Assembly: GCA_002422395.1 (NCBI GenBank)
Contig: DIUY01000011.1
Coordinates: forward strand, 124,001 to 188,000
Origin: Methylococcaceae bacterium UBA6146
Lineage (GTDB): Bacteria; Pseudomonadota; Gammaproteobacteria; Methylococcales; Methylomonadaceae
Length of the DNA stretch: 64,000 nucleotides
Direction: 5' to 3'
Shown here: piece after piece, positions 37,362 to 45,045 of the stretch
How the letters are laid out: every line of letters starts with the position of its first letter
How positions within the stretch are numbered: the stretch's first letter is position 1
Position numbers and translations under genes: made by a program
The notes under the pieces: generated by a model
The model's input: only the letters and a program-made list of their open reading frames with translations
Databases searched by the model: none
What the model was told of the DNA's origin: nothing

Positions 37362-38134
37362 GCCTAACTGAAACCACGACCATCCTGATTACCGGCGCGA
37401 CCGGCGCTATTGGCAGTGCGCTTGCCAAACACTATGCCAAAGCTGGCACACACCTGATTCTGCAAGGGCGCAATAACGTGGCGTTGGGCGCGTTGGCGGA
37501 AGGCTGCAAAGGGCAGGGGGCGCAAGTTTCAACAAGGGCAATGGATTTGCGTGACATCGCCGCCCTGCAACAATGGTTGGCTGTGCTGGGCACGGATCAG
37601 CAGTTGCCCGATTTGGTGATCGCCAATGCCGGCATGAACATCAATAACGGCGCCGCCAACGAAGGCGAGCGCTGGGAGGCTATCGACGCTTTGCTGGACC
37701 TTAATATCAAATCGGCTTTTGCCTTGGTGAATGCCTTACTGCCTGCCATGCGCCAACGTGGCAGTGGCCAAATCGCCCTGGTAAGTTCCCTGGCCGCTTT
37801 TTATGGTTTACCCATAACACCCAGTTATTGCGCGAGTAAAGCGGCGCTAAAAAGTTATGGCGAAGCCTTGCGCGGCTGGCTGGCCGATGAGGGCATCAAG
37901 GTTAATGTCATTATGCCGGGGTATGTCAAATCGGCGATGTGTGATGGCATGCCTGGCCCTAAGCCCTTTTTATGGTCGCCGGAAAAAGCGGCCCGTTACA
38001 TTGCCAAAGGCCTGGAGAAAAACCAGGCGCGTATCACGTTCCCTTTCCCGCTTAATTTTGGCACCTGGTGGCTGGCAGTTTTACCCGCCGCATTCTCACA
38101 GTGGATTTTGCGTTTAATTGGTTACCATGACTGA
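37358..38134 (+). CDS. rkpH: Short-chain dehydrogenase/reductase, RkpH-like
   Basis: A 258-residue classical SDR. The cofactor loop is TGATGAIG (13-20), NAG is at 90-92, and the catalytic residues are Ser144, Tyr157 and Lys161 (SYCASK). The C-terminal tail is hydrophobic, which suggests membrane association. In context it could reduce the ketone made by the alpha-oxoamine synthase, by analogy with 3-ketosphinganine reductase. That substrate is inference. It is coupled to both neighbours by short overlaps. Confidence 0.83.
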   Translation: MSLTETTTILITGATGAIGSALAKHYAKAGTHLILQGRNNVALGALAEGCKGQGAQVSTRAMDLRDIAALQQWLAVLGTDQQLPDLVIANAGMNINNGAANEGERWEAIDALLDLNIKSAFALVNALLPAMRQRGSGQIALVSSLAAFYGLPITPSYCASKAALKSYGEALRGWLADEGIKVNVIMPGYVKSAMCDGMPGPKPFLWSPEKAARYIAKGLEKNQARITFPFPLNFGTWWLAVLPAAFSQWILRLIGYHD

Positions 38135-39698
38135 CATGACTTTGTTTTCGGCGTTGTTATTGCCAATGCTGGCGGGATTGATTGTTTCAGGTGTGCTGGA
38201 GCAGCGCACCTTGGCCGGAGCGGTTTGTCCGGTCTGGCAACGGCCTTTGGCGGCGCTGTTGTTGCATATTGGCACTTGGCTAGTGTTGTTCACCAGCGTC
38301 TTGTTGGTGCTGCAACGGCCTTGGTTTGCAGTTTTTTTGGTGCTGGCTTTCCAGATATTGGTGTTATTGGTCCACCAGGCCAAATTTAATAGCCTGCGCG
38401 AGCCATTCATTTTTCAGGATTTTGAATATTTCACCGACGCCATTAAGCACCCGCGCTTGTATTTGCCTTTTTTTGGCATTGTCCGCACGCTAGCCGCAAC
38501 GCTTGGCTTTGCTGGCGCGTTATCCATCGGGTTGATTTATGAAGCGCCGGTGACCGAAGTCTTGCCGTTATCGCCATTAACCCTTAGCTGGATTGGCCTG
38601 TTGGCAATAGGCCTGGCATTAATTTATCAGGGCTTAAGGCACTGTCCCGCCGTAGTCTACGACCCCGCCAAAGACCTGTGTGATCTCGGTCAAGTCGCTT
38701 TTTTTTGGGCTTACTGGCAAGCTGAAAACGTACCCCGAACTGCATTTGCCCAGACCCCTTTCGATCATCCGCCTGCCGTAGCGGATGCTGGCAAGCAGCC
38801 AGACATTGTTGTTGTTCAAAGCGAGTCTTTTTTTGACCCGCGTCCGTTATCGGACGCTATCAAGGCGTCTGTCCTCGAACACTTCGACCAAATAAAAACG
38901 ATGGCCAGCCACCACGGGCGCTTGGCAGTGCCTGCTTGGGGAGCCAATACGGTACGCACCGAGTGCGGCTTTCTCAGTGGCCTGACGCCCGAACAGCTAG
39001 GCATCCACCAGTTTAATCCTTACCGGCTGCTCGCCAAGCAAAACATCCCTAATTTGGTCGGTTATCTAAAACAGAGCGGCTACCGGACCCTTTGCATACA
39101 CCCTTATCCGGCGAGTTTTTATTTGCGTGACAAAGTGTTTCCCCGCATGGGTTTTGATCACTTTATGGACATTGACAGCTTCAACGCCGAGCAAAAAAGT
39201 GGCCAGTTCATTGGCGATCTCGCCGTGGCGGATAAAGTCAATGGTCTGTTAAATTCAGGCTCGGAAACAACTGGCGAAGACGCCCGCAAGCCGTTATTTA
39301 TTTTTGTGATAACAATGGAAAATCACGGGCCGCTGCATCTTGAACAGCCCAATGACGCCGACCTTGAAGCTTTTTACCTGCACCCCCCCGCGCTAGGCAG
39401 CGCCGATCTGACAGTTTATTTGCGGCATTTAAAAAACGCTGATTTGATGATAAAAAGTTTGCGGGACGGCCTGTCTTGCCGTGCCGAAAAACAAGGGCGG
39501 GAAGGTGTGCTGTGCTGGTATGGCGACCATGTCCCCATTATGCCCACCGTTTATGAGCTGTTTGCCGAACCGGACGGTCTGACCGATTATTTTATCTGGA
39601 CAACAACGCCATCATCACGGTCTGCTGAGACACAGGCGCAATTGCTTCCCATCCATGCGCTGGGCGCATTAATGTTAAAGGCGGCTGCGCTAGCCTAA
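38127..39698 (+). CDS. rkpI: LTA-synthase/sulfatase-like membrane protein, RkpI-like
   Basis: A 523-residue protein with about five N-terminal transmembrane helices (to about residue 175) and a C-terminal alkaline-phosphatase-superfamily domain. Visible elements are VVVQSESFFD, WGANTVRTECGFLSGL (candidate nucleophile Thr), HPYPASFYLRDKVFPRMGF, VITMENHGP and WYGDHVPIMP. These match LtaS/OpgB-type phosphotransferases and sulfatases. The active site should face the periplasm. The likely chemistry is transfer of a phosphoglycerol, phosphoethanolamine or similar head group to the lipid or glycan made by this operon. I chose the ATG at 38127, eight bases inside the SDR gene. Confidence 0.8.
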   Translation: MTDMTLFSALLLPMLAGLIVSGVLEQRTLAGAVCPVWQRPLAALLLHIGTWLVLFTSVLLVLQRPWFAVFLVLAFQILVLLVHQAKFNSLREPFIFQDFEYFTDAIKHPRLYLPFFGIVRTLAATLGFAGALSIGLIYEAPVTEVLPLSPLTLSWIGLLAIGLALIYQGLRHCPAVVYDPAKDLCDLGQVAFFWAYWQAENVPRTAFAQTPFDHPPAVADAGKQPDIVVVQSESFFDPRPLSDAIKASVLEHFDQIKTMASHHGRLAVPAWGANTVRTECGFLSGLTPEQLGIHQFNPYRLLAKQNIPNLVGYLKQSGYRTLCIHPYPASFYLRDKVFPRMGFDHFMDIDSFNAEQKSGQFIGDLAVADKVNGLLNSGSETTGEDARKPLFIFVITMENHGPLHLEQPNDADLEAFYLHPPALGSADLTVYLRHLKNADLMIKSLRDGLSCRAEKQGREGVLCWYGDHVPIMPTVYELFAEPDGLTDYFIWTTTPSSRSAETQAQLLPIHALGALMLKAAALA

Positions 39699-39766
39699 AT
39701 TTAGCCGGATACATTTCGCCCCCACCACTAGAACACCCGCCTAATCGTTAAATTTAGGGTAATAAA

Positions 39767-41854
39767 ATGGAAATGACTGAACCGAAAAGCATCAATTTGA
39801 AAAATCCCGAATTTTATATTAACCGGGACCTTAGCCTGATTGAATTCAATAAACGGGTTTTGGCGCAGGCAAAAAATGACAGCGTCCCTTTGCTTGAACG
39901 GCTTAATTACCTGTGCATTTCCTGTTCCAATCTGGACGAGTTTTTTGAAGTCCGGGTTGCCAGTGTCATAGAAATGGCAAGTATAGACCCGACGGCCACG
40001 GGCTCAGACGGCACCACGCCGGCTGAACAATTGGCACAAATCTCCCTTCGTGCACATGCGCTGGTTGAAGACCAATATAAGGTGCTGAATGATATTTTGA
40101 TACCTAAGCTGGCAGAGGAAAACATCCACTTTGTCCGCCGAAAAGATTGGACAGCAGCGCAGCATAAATGGCTGGAGATTTATTTTAATGAACAACTGCT
40201 GCCTATTTTAACGCCGGTGGGATTAGATTCCGCGCACCCTTTTCCGCGCATCCTCAATAAGAGCTTAAATTTCATCATTTCTTTGACCGGCAAAGACGCG
40301 TTTGGCAGAAATAGCGGCAGTGCTATTTTACAAGCCCCTAGGGCTCTCCCCAGGGTCATTAAATTGCCCGCCGATGAAGCGCAAAGTGGCGGCAATGACT
40401 TTGTTTTTTTGTCATCCATCATTCATGAGTTTGTCAATGAATTGTTCACCGGTATGACGGTGAACGGCTGTTATCAATTTAGGGTCACCCGCAACAGCGA
40501 TTTTTTTGTTGATGACGATGCCATTGACGACTTGTTATTAGCTGTGGAAGGCGAGTTGGCGATGCGCAACTATGGCGATGAAGTGCGTCTGGAGATTGAT
40601 GCCAAGTGTCCCGAAGACACGGTAAATTTCTTGCTGTCCCGCTTCAATTTGACACGCGATTATCTGTTTTTGGTTCATGGCCCGGTCAATCTCAACCGAA
40701 TCCAAGAAATCAATAGCCTAGTTGATCGCCCCGACCTTAAGTTTTCCCCTTTCAAACCCTGCCTCCCTTCGCAACTGGCGCGTAATAAAGACATTTTTGC
40801 CGCCATTAAGCGTAATGACATTTTATTGCACCACCCCTTTGAATCGTTCTCGCCTGTAGTCGAATTTATACGGCAAGCCGCCGTTGACCCCGATGTCCTG
40901 GCAATTAAGCAAACGCTTTACCGTGCGGGCGGTGATTCGCCTATTGTCGCCGCGCTAATCAAAGCGGCCAAATCAGGCAAAGTGGTCACTGTTGTTATTG
41001 AATTACGGGCGCGGTTTGATGAGAAGGCCAATATCGACTTGGCCGCCCAATTACAGGAAGCGGCTGTCCACGTTGTGTATGGTGTTGTGGGCTATAAAAC
41101 CCATGCCAAAATGTGTTTGGTGCTCCGCCGTGAAGGCAAGCAATTGCATAACTATGTGCATCTGGGCACCGGCAACTACCATCCTAAAACGGCGCAGCTG
41201 TATACCGACTACGGGCTGTTTTCCTGTGACAAGGAATTGGGTGAAGATGTCCGGCGGGTGTTTGCCCAGCTTACTAGCCTAGGAAAAGTCACCAAGCTAA
41301 ACAAATTGTTGCAATCGCCCTTTTCCTTACACAAAGGCCTAGTTGAAAAAATCGAACGGGAAAGCAGCCATGCCAAAAATGGCAAACCGGCAAGAATAAT
41401 CATCCAAGTGAATGCCGTGGTTGAAGAACAATTGATACAAGCCTTGTACCGCGCCTCACAAGCGGGGGTCGAAGTTAAATTGCTGGTTAGGGGGATGTGT
41501 TGCTTAAGGCCTGGAATTCCGGGCGTGTCCGAAAATATCGAAGTCCGCGGCATTGTCGGGCGTTTTTTGGAGCATGCCCGTATCTACGCGTTTGCCAATG
41601 GCGGCAATCAAGAAGTTTACGCGTCCAGTGCGGATTTGATGAACCGCAATATGTTCAAGCGCGTAGAGGTCTGTTTTCCGATTGAAAGCAAAAAATTGTC
41701 TGCACGGATAATGCACAATCTAGAATTGTATTTGACAGATAACACCCAAGCCTGGTTGTTGCAGCCTGACGGCAGTTATCAGCTTGCGCCTTGCCCAAAA
41801 GGCGCAGAGCCAATACAAGCCCAAATAGCGCTGTTAAATGAACTGCAAGCTTAG
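39767..41854 (+). CDS. ppk1: Polyphosphate kinase 1
   Basis: A 695-residue PPK1 that reversibly builds inorganic polyphosphate from ATP. The N-terminal domain begins YINRDLSLIEFNKRVL and SNLDEFFEVR. The autophosphorylated histidine is His446 in GYKTHAKM, followed by HLGTGNYHPKTAQLYTDYG. The second catalytic histidine lies in FLEHARIYAF. An AGGGT site is upstream. It follows the rkp-like operon with a 68-bp gap. The usual partner ppx is not present in the window. Confidence 0.95.
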   Translation: MEMTEPKSINLKNPEFYINRDLSLIEFNKRVLAQAKNDSVPLLERLNYLCISCSNLDEFFEVRVASVIEMASIDPTATGSDGTTPAEQLAQISLRAHALVEDQYKVLNDILIPKLAEENIHFVRRKDWTAAQHKWLEIYFNEQLLPILTPVGLDSAHPFPRILNKSLNFIISLTGKDAFGRNSGSAILQAPRALPRVIKLPADEAQSGGNDFVFLSSIIHEFVNELFTGMTVNGCYQFRVTRNSDFFVDDDAIDDLLLAVEGELAMRNYGDEVRLEIDAKCPEDTVNFLLSRFNLTRDYLFLVHGPVNLNRIQEINSLVDRPDLKFSPFKPCLPSQLARNKDIFAAIKRNDILLHHPFESFSPVVEFIRQAAVDPDVLAIKQTLYRAGGDSPIVAALIKAAKSGKVVTVVIELRARFDEKANIDLAAQLQEAAVHVVYGVVGYKTHAKMCLVLRREGKQLHNYVHLGTGNYHPKTAQLYTDYGLFSCDKELGEDVRRVFAQLTSLGKVTKLNKLLQSPFSLHKGLVEKIERESSHAKNGKPARIIIQVNAVVEEQLIQALYRASQAGVEVKLLVRGMCCLRPGIPGVSENIEVRGIVGRFLEHARIYAFANGGNQEVYASSADLMNRNMFKRVEVCFPIESKKLSARIMHNLELYLTDNTQAWLLQPDGSYQLAPCPKGAEPIQAQIALLNELQA

Positions 41855-41944
41855 GGTCGTAGCCCTAAAACTTTTGGGTAGTGGTAAAAAGGGTAATGAT
41901 ATTTTGGATGGTGGGTCAAATCTGTAGCTGCACGTTGATAAGCT

Positions 41945-41992
41945 GGAGTGCAAACCTGGGTTTGCCTCAGTACAAGCCAAGATTTGTACTCC
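41945..41992. repeat. Nested palindromic repeat cluster downstream of ppk1
   Basis: Outer arms GGAGTGCAAA (41945) and TTTGTACTCC (ending 41992) enclose a second palindrome spanning 41943-41970 and a GTACAA/TTGTAC pair. The half-site is shared with the palindrome at 18822-18847. This looks like a REP/BIME-type element; a role in 3'-end processing of ppk1 mRNA is possible. Confidence 0.6.
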
Positions 41993-42011
41993 AACCACCA
42001 CATTTAACCCA

Positions 42012-42088
42012 CCACCCTATTTTGGAATCAAAAAAACATGTTTTTTTGATTCCGTTGCCACTTGAGCATTTGAATATTTACCATTACC
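42012..42088 (-). repeat. Inverted copy B of a 77-90 bp palindromic element
   Basis: Its reverse complement aligns with 42442-42530. The GGTARTGGTAAAYATTCAAATG end agrees at 20 of 22 positions. The central palindrome around ACATGT (A-run/T-run hairpin closed by GGAATC/GATTCC) and the CCAAAATAG flank are shared. It lies just past the 3' end of the small membrane-protein gene. Confidence 0.7.
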
Positions 42089-42096
42089 AAATCATT

Positions 42097-42288
42097 TTAT
42101 GGGTTGGCGTATTTTTTCTTATGTAACTCCGAAACGGACTGGCCTGAACTAAGGTCATCCCCGCTAGGCGCACGTACATCCCCTTCGGAAATATAAGTAA
42201 AAAACATCGGCATAAACACCAAAATCGAATAGATAACGGCCAAACCGGCAATTATCATAAGAAAGTTATAAAGTAGTTTTATATCCAT
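42097..42288 (-). CDS. Small single-pass membrane protein, hypothetical
   Basis: Read from the ATG at 42288, this is 63 residues with one strong transmembrane helix (FLMIIAGLAVIYSILVFMPM) and a charged C-terminal tail rich in Ser, Asp and Lys. An AAGGG site nine bases upstream favours this ATG over an upstream one at 42324. I do not recognise the family. The gene is bracketed by inverted copies of a palindromic repeat, which raises the possibility that it moves or spreads with them. It could also be a spurious frame, although the ribosome site and helix argue against that. Confidence 0.55.
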   Translation of the reverse strand: MDIKLLYNFLMIIAGLAVIYSILVFMPMFFTYISEGDVRAPSGDDLSSGQSVSELHKKKYANP

Positions 42289-42441
42289 AGCAGCACACCC
42301 TTTTCTTTTTAGATTAACTTTCAAAAGCTTAAGTTAGCTATATCTATACGATAAATAAGTTAAATAGCAAGATGCCACATGGAATATTATTTGGAAATAC
42401 CTTGATAGCAACAGCCGCCGGTTTTTGCTGATTAGTGCTTA

Positions 42442-42530
42442 GGTAGTGGTAAACATTCAAATGTTTAATTCACAGCGGAGTCAAAAAACATGTTTTTTGC
42501 TTCCAAAATAGCATTACCATTTCTACCACC
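42442..42530 (+). repeat. Copy A of the 77-90 bp palindromic element
   Basis: The element begins GGTAGTGGTAAACATTC and ends ATTACCATTTCTACCACC. It is centred on a 28-bp imperfect palindrome at 42477-42504 with A-run/T-run arms around ACATGT. It is inverted relative to 42012-42088. There is no transposase, so it is MITE-like. Confidence 0.7.
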
Positions 42531-42573
42531 ACCCGATTTTTTTGTGTCTGAAATGTCGGTATCCAATACGTTA

Positions 42574-43248
42574 TTAGATTAACCCATGTTCAGCAAATGA
42601 ATAGGGCTGCCCGTCGCCGATAATAAAATGATCCAGCACCCGAATATCAAATAAGGCTAATGCTTGTTTGAGTTTGTCGGTGATGTGTTTGTCGGCTTGG
42701 CTAGGCTCAGAAATACCTGAAGGATGGTTGTGGGCGAAAATCACGGCGGCGGCATTATGATGCAATGCCCGTTTGGCGACTTCCCTTGGGTAAATGCTGG
42801 CGCTGTCTATCGTGCCTCGAAACAGTTCATCCAGTTGGATTACGCGGTGCTGGTTATCGAGGAACAGGCAGGCAAACACTTCGTAGCTATAGCCGCGCAA
42901 TTGTGCGCTTAAGTAAGCGCGGGTAATTTCAGGGCTGGTTAAGACGCTCCCGCGCTGGAGTATTTCTTTAAAATGGCGTCTGGCCATTTCCAATACCGCT
43001 TGGAGCTGGGTATATTTGGCGCTGCCTAGGCCGTTGCCTTGGCAAAAACGTTGTTGATTGGCGTCAAGCAGCGCTTGTAGCGAGCCAAAATCAGCCAGTA
43101 ATTCGCGTGCCAGATCAACCGCCGATTTCCCGCGCGTCCCTGTGCGCAAAAAAATGGCCAGCAGCTCGGCATCGGTTAAGGCGTCCGCACCCCGTTGCAA
43201 TAGTTTTTCCCTAGGCCTGTCTTCGGCGGGCCAGTCTTTAATCGCCAT
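42574..43248 (-). CDS. radC: RadC family (JAB/MPN domain) protein
   Basis: A 224-residue protein with an N-terminal helix-hairpin-helix region (QALLDANQQRFCQGNGLGSAKYTQLQA region, about 55-85) and a C-terminal JAB1/MPN metalloprotease-like domain. The metal motif is AHNHPSGISEPSQAD. Despite the name, RadC is not established as a DNA repair protein; family roles are uncertain. It is divergent from coaBC, the usual gammaproteobacterial position. Confidence 0.92.
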   Translation of the reverse strand: MAIKDWPAEDRPREKLLQRGADALTDAELLAIFLRTGTRGKSAVDLARELLADFGSLQALLDANQQRFCQGNGLGSAKYTQLQAVLEMARRHFKEILQRGSVLTSPEITRAYLSAQLRGYSYEVFACLFLDNQHRVIQLDELFRGTIDSASIYPREVAKRALHHNAAAVIFAHNHPSGISEPSQADKHITDKLKQALALFDIRVLDHFIIGDGQPYSFAEHGLI

Positions 43249-43361
43249 CTGCGGTTACCTGATAAAGTGAAAATTTAAGCATAGAAGAATTTGCCGGGAC
43301 TTGCCATAATACGGCGTTCAGATAGTTTTTCCGGTGAATTATTATTAACAAACGTATTTTA

Positions 43362-44540
43362 TTGGGTGTAAGTGGCGGTATTGCCGCTTATAAAGCGGCG
43401 GAATTGGTCAGGTTACTACGTAAAGAAGGCGTTGATGTGCGGGTGGTGATGACAAGCGCCGCCATGCAATTTATAACGCCGCTTACTTTTCAGGCGCTTT
43501 CCGGGCAACCGGTGCACAGCGAATTGCTCAATGCCGATGTGGAAAACGCGATGGGCCATATCAGTTTGGCGCGTTGGGCGGATACGTTTCTGATTGCCCC
43601 GGCCACGGCGAACTGCTTGGCCAAATGCGCCCATGGTTTGGCTGACGACCTGCTTTCAACCCTTTATCTGGCGGCAACTTGTCCGGTCTATATGGCGCCC
43701 GCGATGAATCAGGCGATGTGGAACAAACCGGTGACGCAGGAAAACATCCAAAAACTTCAAGCGCATGGCGTTAGGTTTATTGGCCCTGAGGCCGGTGACC
43801 AAGCGTGTGGCGAAACGGGGCTTGGCAGAATGTCCGAGCCGACCGGGATTGTCAGGCAATTGTTATCGGCATCGGCGCAACAACCTTTAGCGGGCGTTAA
43901 GGTGTTGATCAGCGCCGGCCCGACCCGCGAACCACTGGATCCGGTGCGCTACATCACTAACCGTAGCTCCGGAAAAATGGGCTATGCTATAGCCAGTGCG
44001 GCGGTAAGGGCAGGCGCCCAAGTGACTTTAGTGAGCGGCCCGGTTGCGTTGCCTGCGCCGGACAATGTTACGGTCATTACCGTGGAAACGGCGGCGCAAA
44101 TGTATGATGCAGTGTTGTCGAGGGCGGTGGGCCATGCCATTTATATTGGCGCGGCGGCGGTGGCGGATTACAGTCCCGCAATGGTGCAGCCAGAAAAAAT
44201 AAAAAAACAGGCTCAGCAAACCTCGTTAATCCTGCAAAAAACTAAGGATATTTTAGCCGCCGTCGCTAATCTTGACCGGCATCCGTTTACCGTGGGCTTT
44301 GCCGCCGAAACGCATGACCTTGAAAACTATGCCCTAAGTAAGTTGGTGCAGAAAAATTTGGATATGATTGCCGCCAATTGGGTGGGCCAGGCTCAAGGCG
44401 GTTTTGACAGTGACCAAAATGCCTTGCAGGTGTTTTGGCCTGGGGGACAAGAAATGCTGGCAATGACCGATAAAACGCAGCTTGCCGAACAATTAATCCG
44501 CTTGATTACTGAGAGGTTTCATGAAAAAAATACAGCTTAA
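43362..44540 (+). CDS. coaBC: Bifunctional phosphopantothenoylcysteine decarboxylase/synthetase
   Basis: CoaBC makes 4'-phosphopantetheine from phosphopantothenate and cysteine in coenzyme A synthesis. The N-terminal flavoprotein CoaC domain (GVSGGIAAYKAAELVRLL, PAMNQAMW) is followed by CoaB (SAGPTREPLDPVRYITNRSSGKMG). The listed TTG start would remove the conserved N-KRILL strand that precedes GVSGG. Upstream of the TTG the only in-frame candidates after the stop at 43335 are ATT codons at 43338-43346, with GGTGA just before them. Initiation at ATT is therefore likely. The 3' end overlaps dut by 20 bases. Confidence 0.92.
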   Translation: MGVSGGIAAYKAAELVRLLRKEGVDVRVVMTSAAMQFITPLTFQALSGQPVHSELLNADVENAMGHISLARWADTFLIAPATANCLAKCAHGLADDLLSTLYLAATCPVYMAPAMNQAMWNKPVTQENIQKLQAHGVRFIGPEAGDQACGETGLGRMSEPTGIVRQLLSASAQQPLAGVKVLISAGPTREPLDPVRYITNRSSGKMGYAIASAAVRAGAQVTLVSGPVALPAPDNVTVITVETAAQMYDAVLSRAVGHAIYIGAAAVADYSPAMVQPEKIKKQAQQTSLILQKTKDILAAVANLDRHPFTVGFAAETHDLENYALSKLVQKNLDMIAANWVGQAQGGFDSDQNALQVFWPGGQEMLAMTDKTQLAEQLIRLITERFHEKNTA

Positions 44541-44976
44541 ACTCCTCGATGACCGTTTGGGCAAAGAAATTCCGCTGCCCGAATACGCGACATCCGGTGC
44601 GGCGGGTTTGGACTTGCGTGCTTGCCTGGACAAGGCCATCGAACTGATGCCTGGGGAAACGTGCCTGATCCCAACGGGGTTGGCTGTCCATATTGATGAC
44701 CCCCATTTGGCGGCGGTGATTTTGCCCCGTTCAGGTTTAGGCCATAAGCACGGCATTGTCTTGGGCAATCTGGTCGGGCTGATTGATTCGGACTATCAAG
44801 GCCAAGTTTTTGTTTCCTGCTGGAACCGTAGCGATACGGCGTTCACTGTTGTGGTCGGTGAGCGGATTGCCCAAATGGTGTTTGTGCCGGTTGCCCAAGT
44901 GGCATTCGAACAAGTTGATGAGTTTAGTGAAAGTACGCGTGGCTCCGGTGGTTTTGGCCATACTGGACGGCATTAG
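44521..44976 (+). CDS. dut: dUTP diphosphatase
   Basis: A 151-residue trimeric dUTPase that hydrolyses dUTP to dUMP and pyrophosphate, keeping uracil out of DNA. All five motifs are visible: ATSGAAGLDLRA, PRSGLGHKHG, GLIDSDYQGQ, GERIAQMVF and the C-terminal arm RGSGGFGHTG. It overlaps coaBC, the conserved coaBC-dut arrangement. The next conserved neighbour in many relatives is an AlgC-type phosphomutase, which appears degraded here. Confidence 0.95.
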   Translation: MKKIQLKLLDDRLGKEIPLPEYATSGAAGLDLRACLDKAIELMPGETCLIPTGLAVHIDDPHLAAVILPRSGLGHKHGIVLGNLVGLIDSDYQGQVFVSCWNRSDTAFTVVVGERIAQMVFVPVAQVAFEQVDEFSESTRGSGGFGHTGRH

Positions 44977-45045
44977 CCAGTTTTTTTATTAGGAGTTTTT
45001 AACATGGCACGACTATTTTCTTTGCTTTAGGCGTTTGCCATTTCA

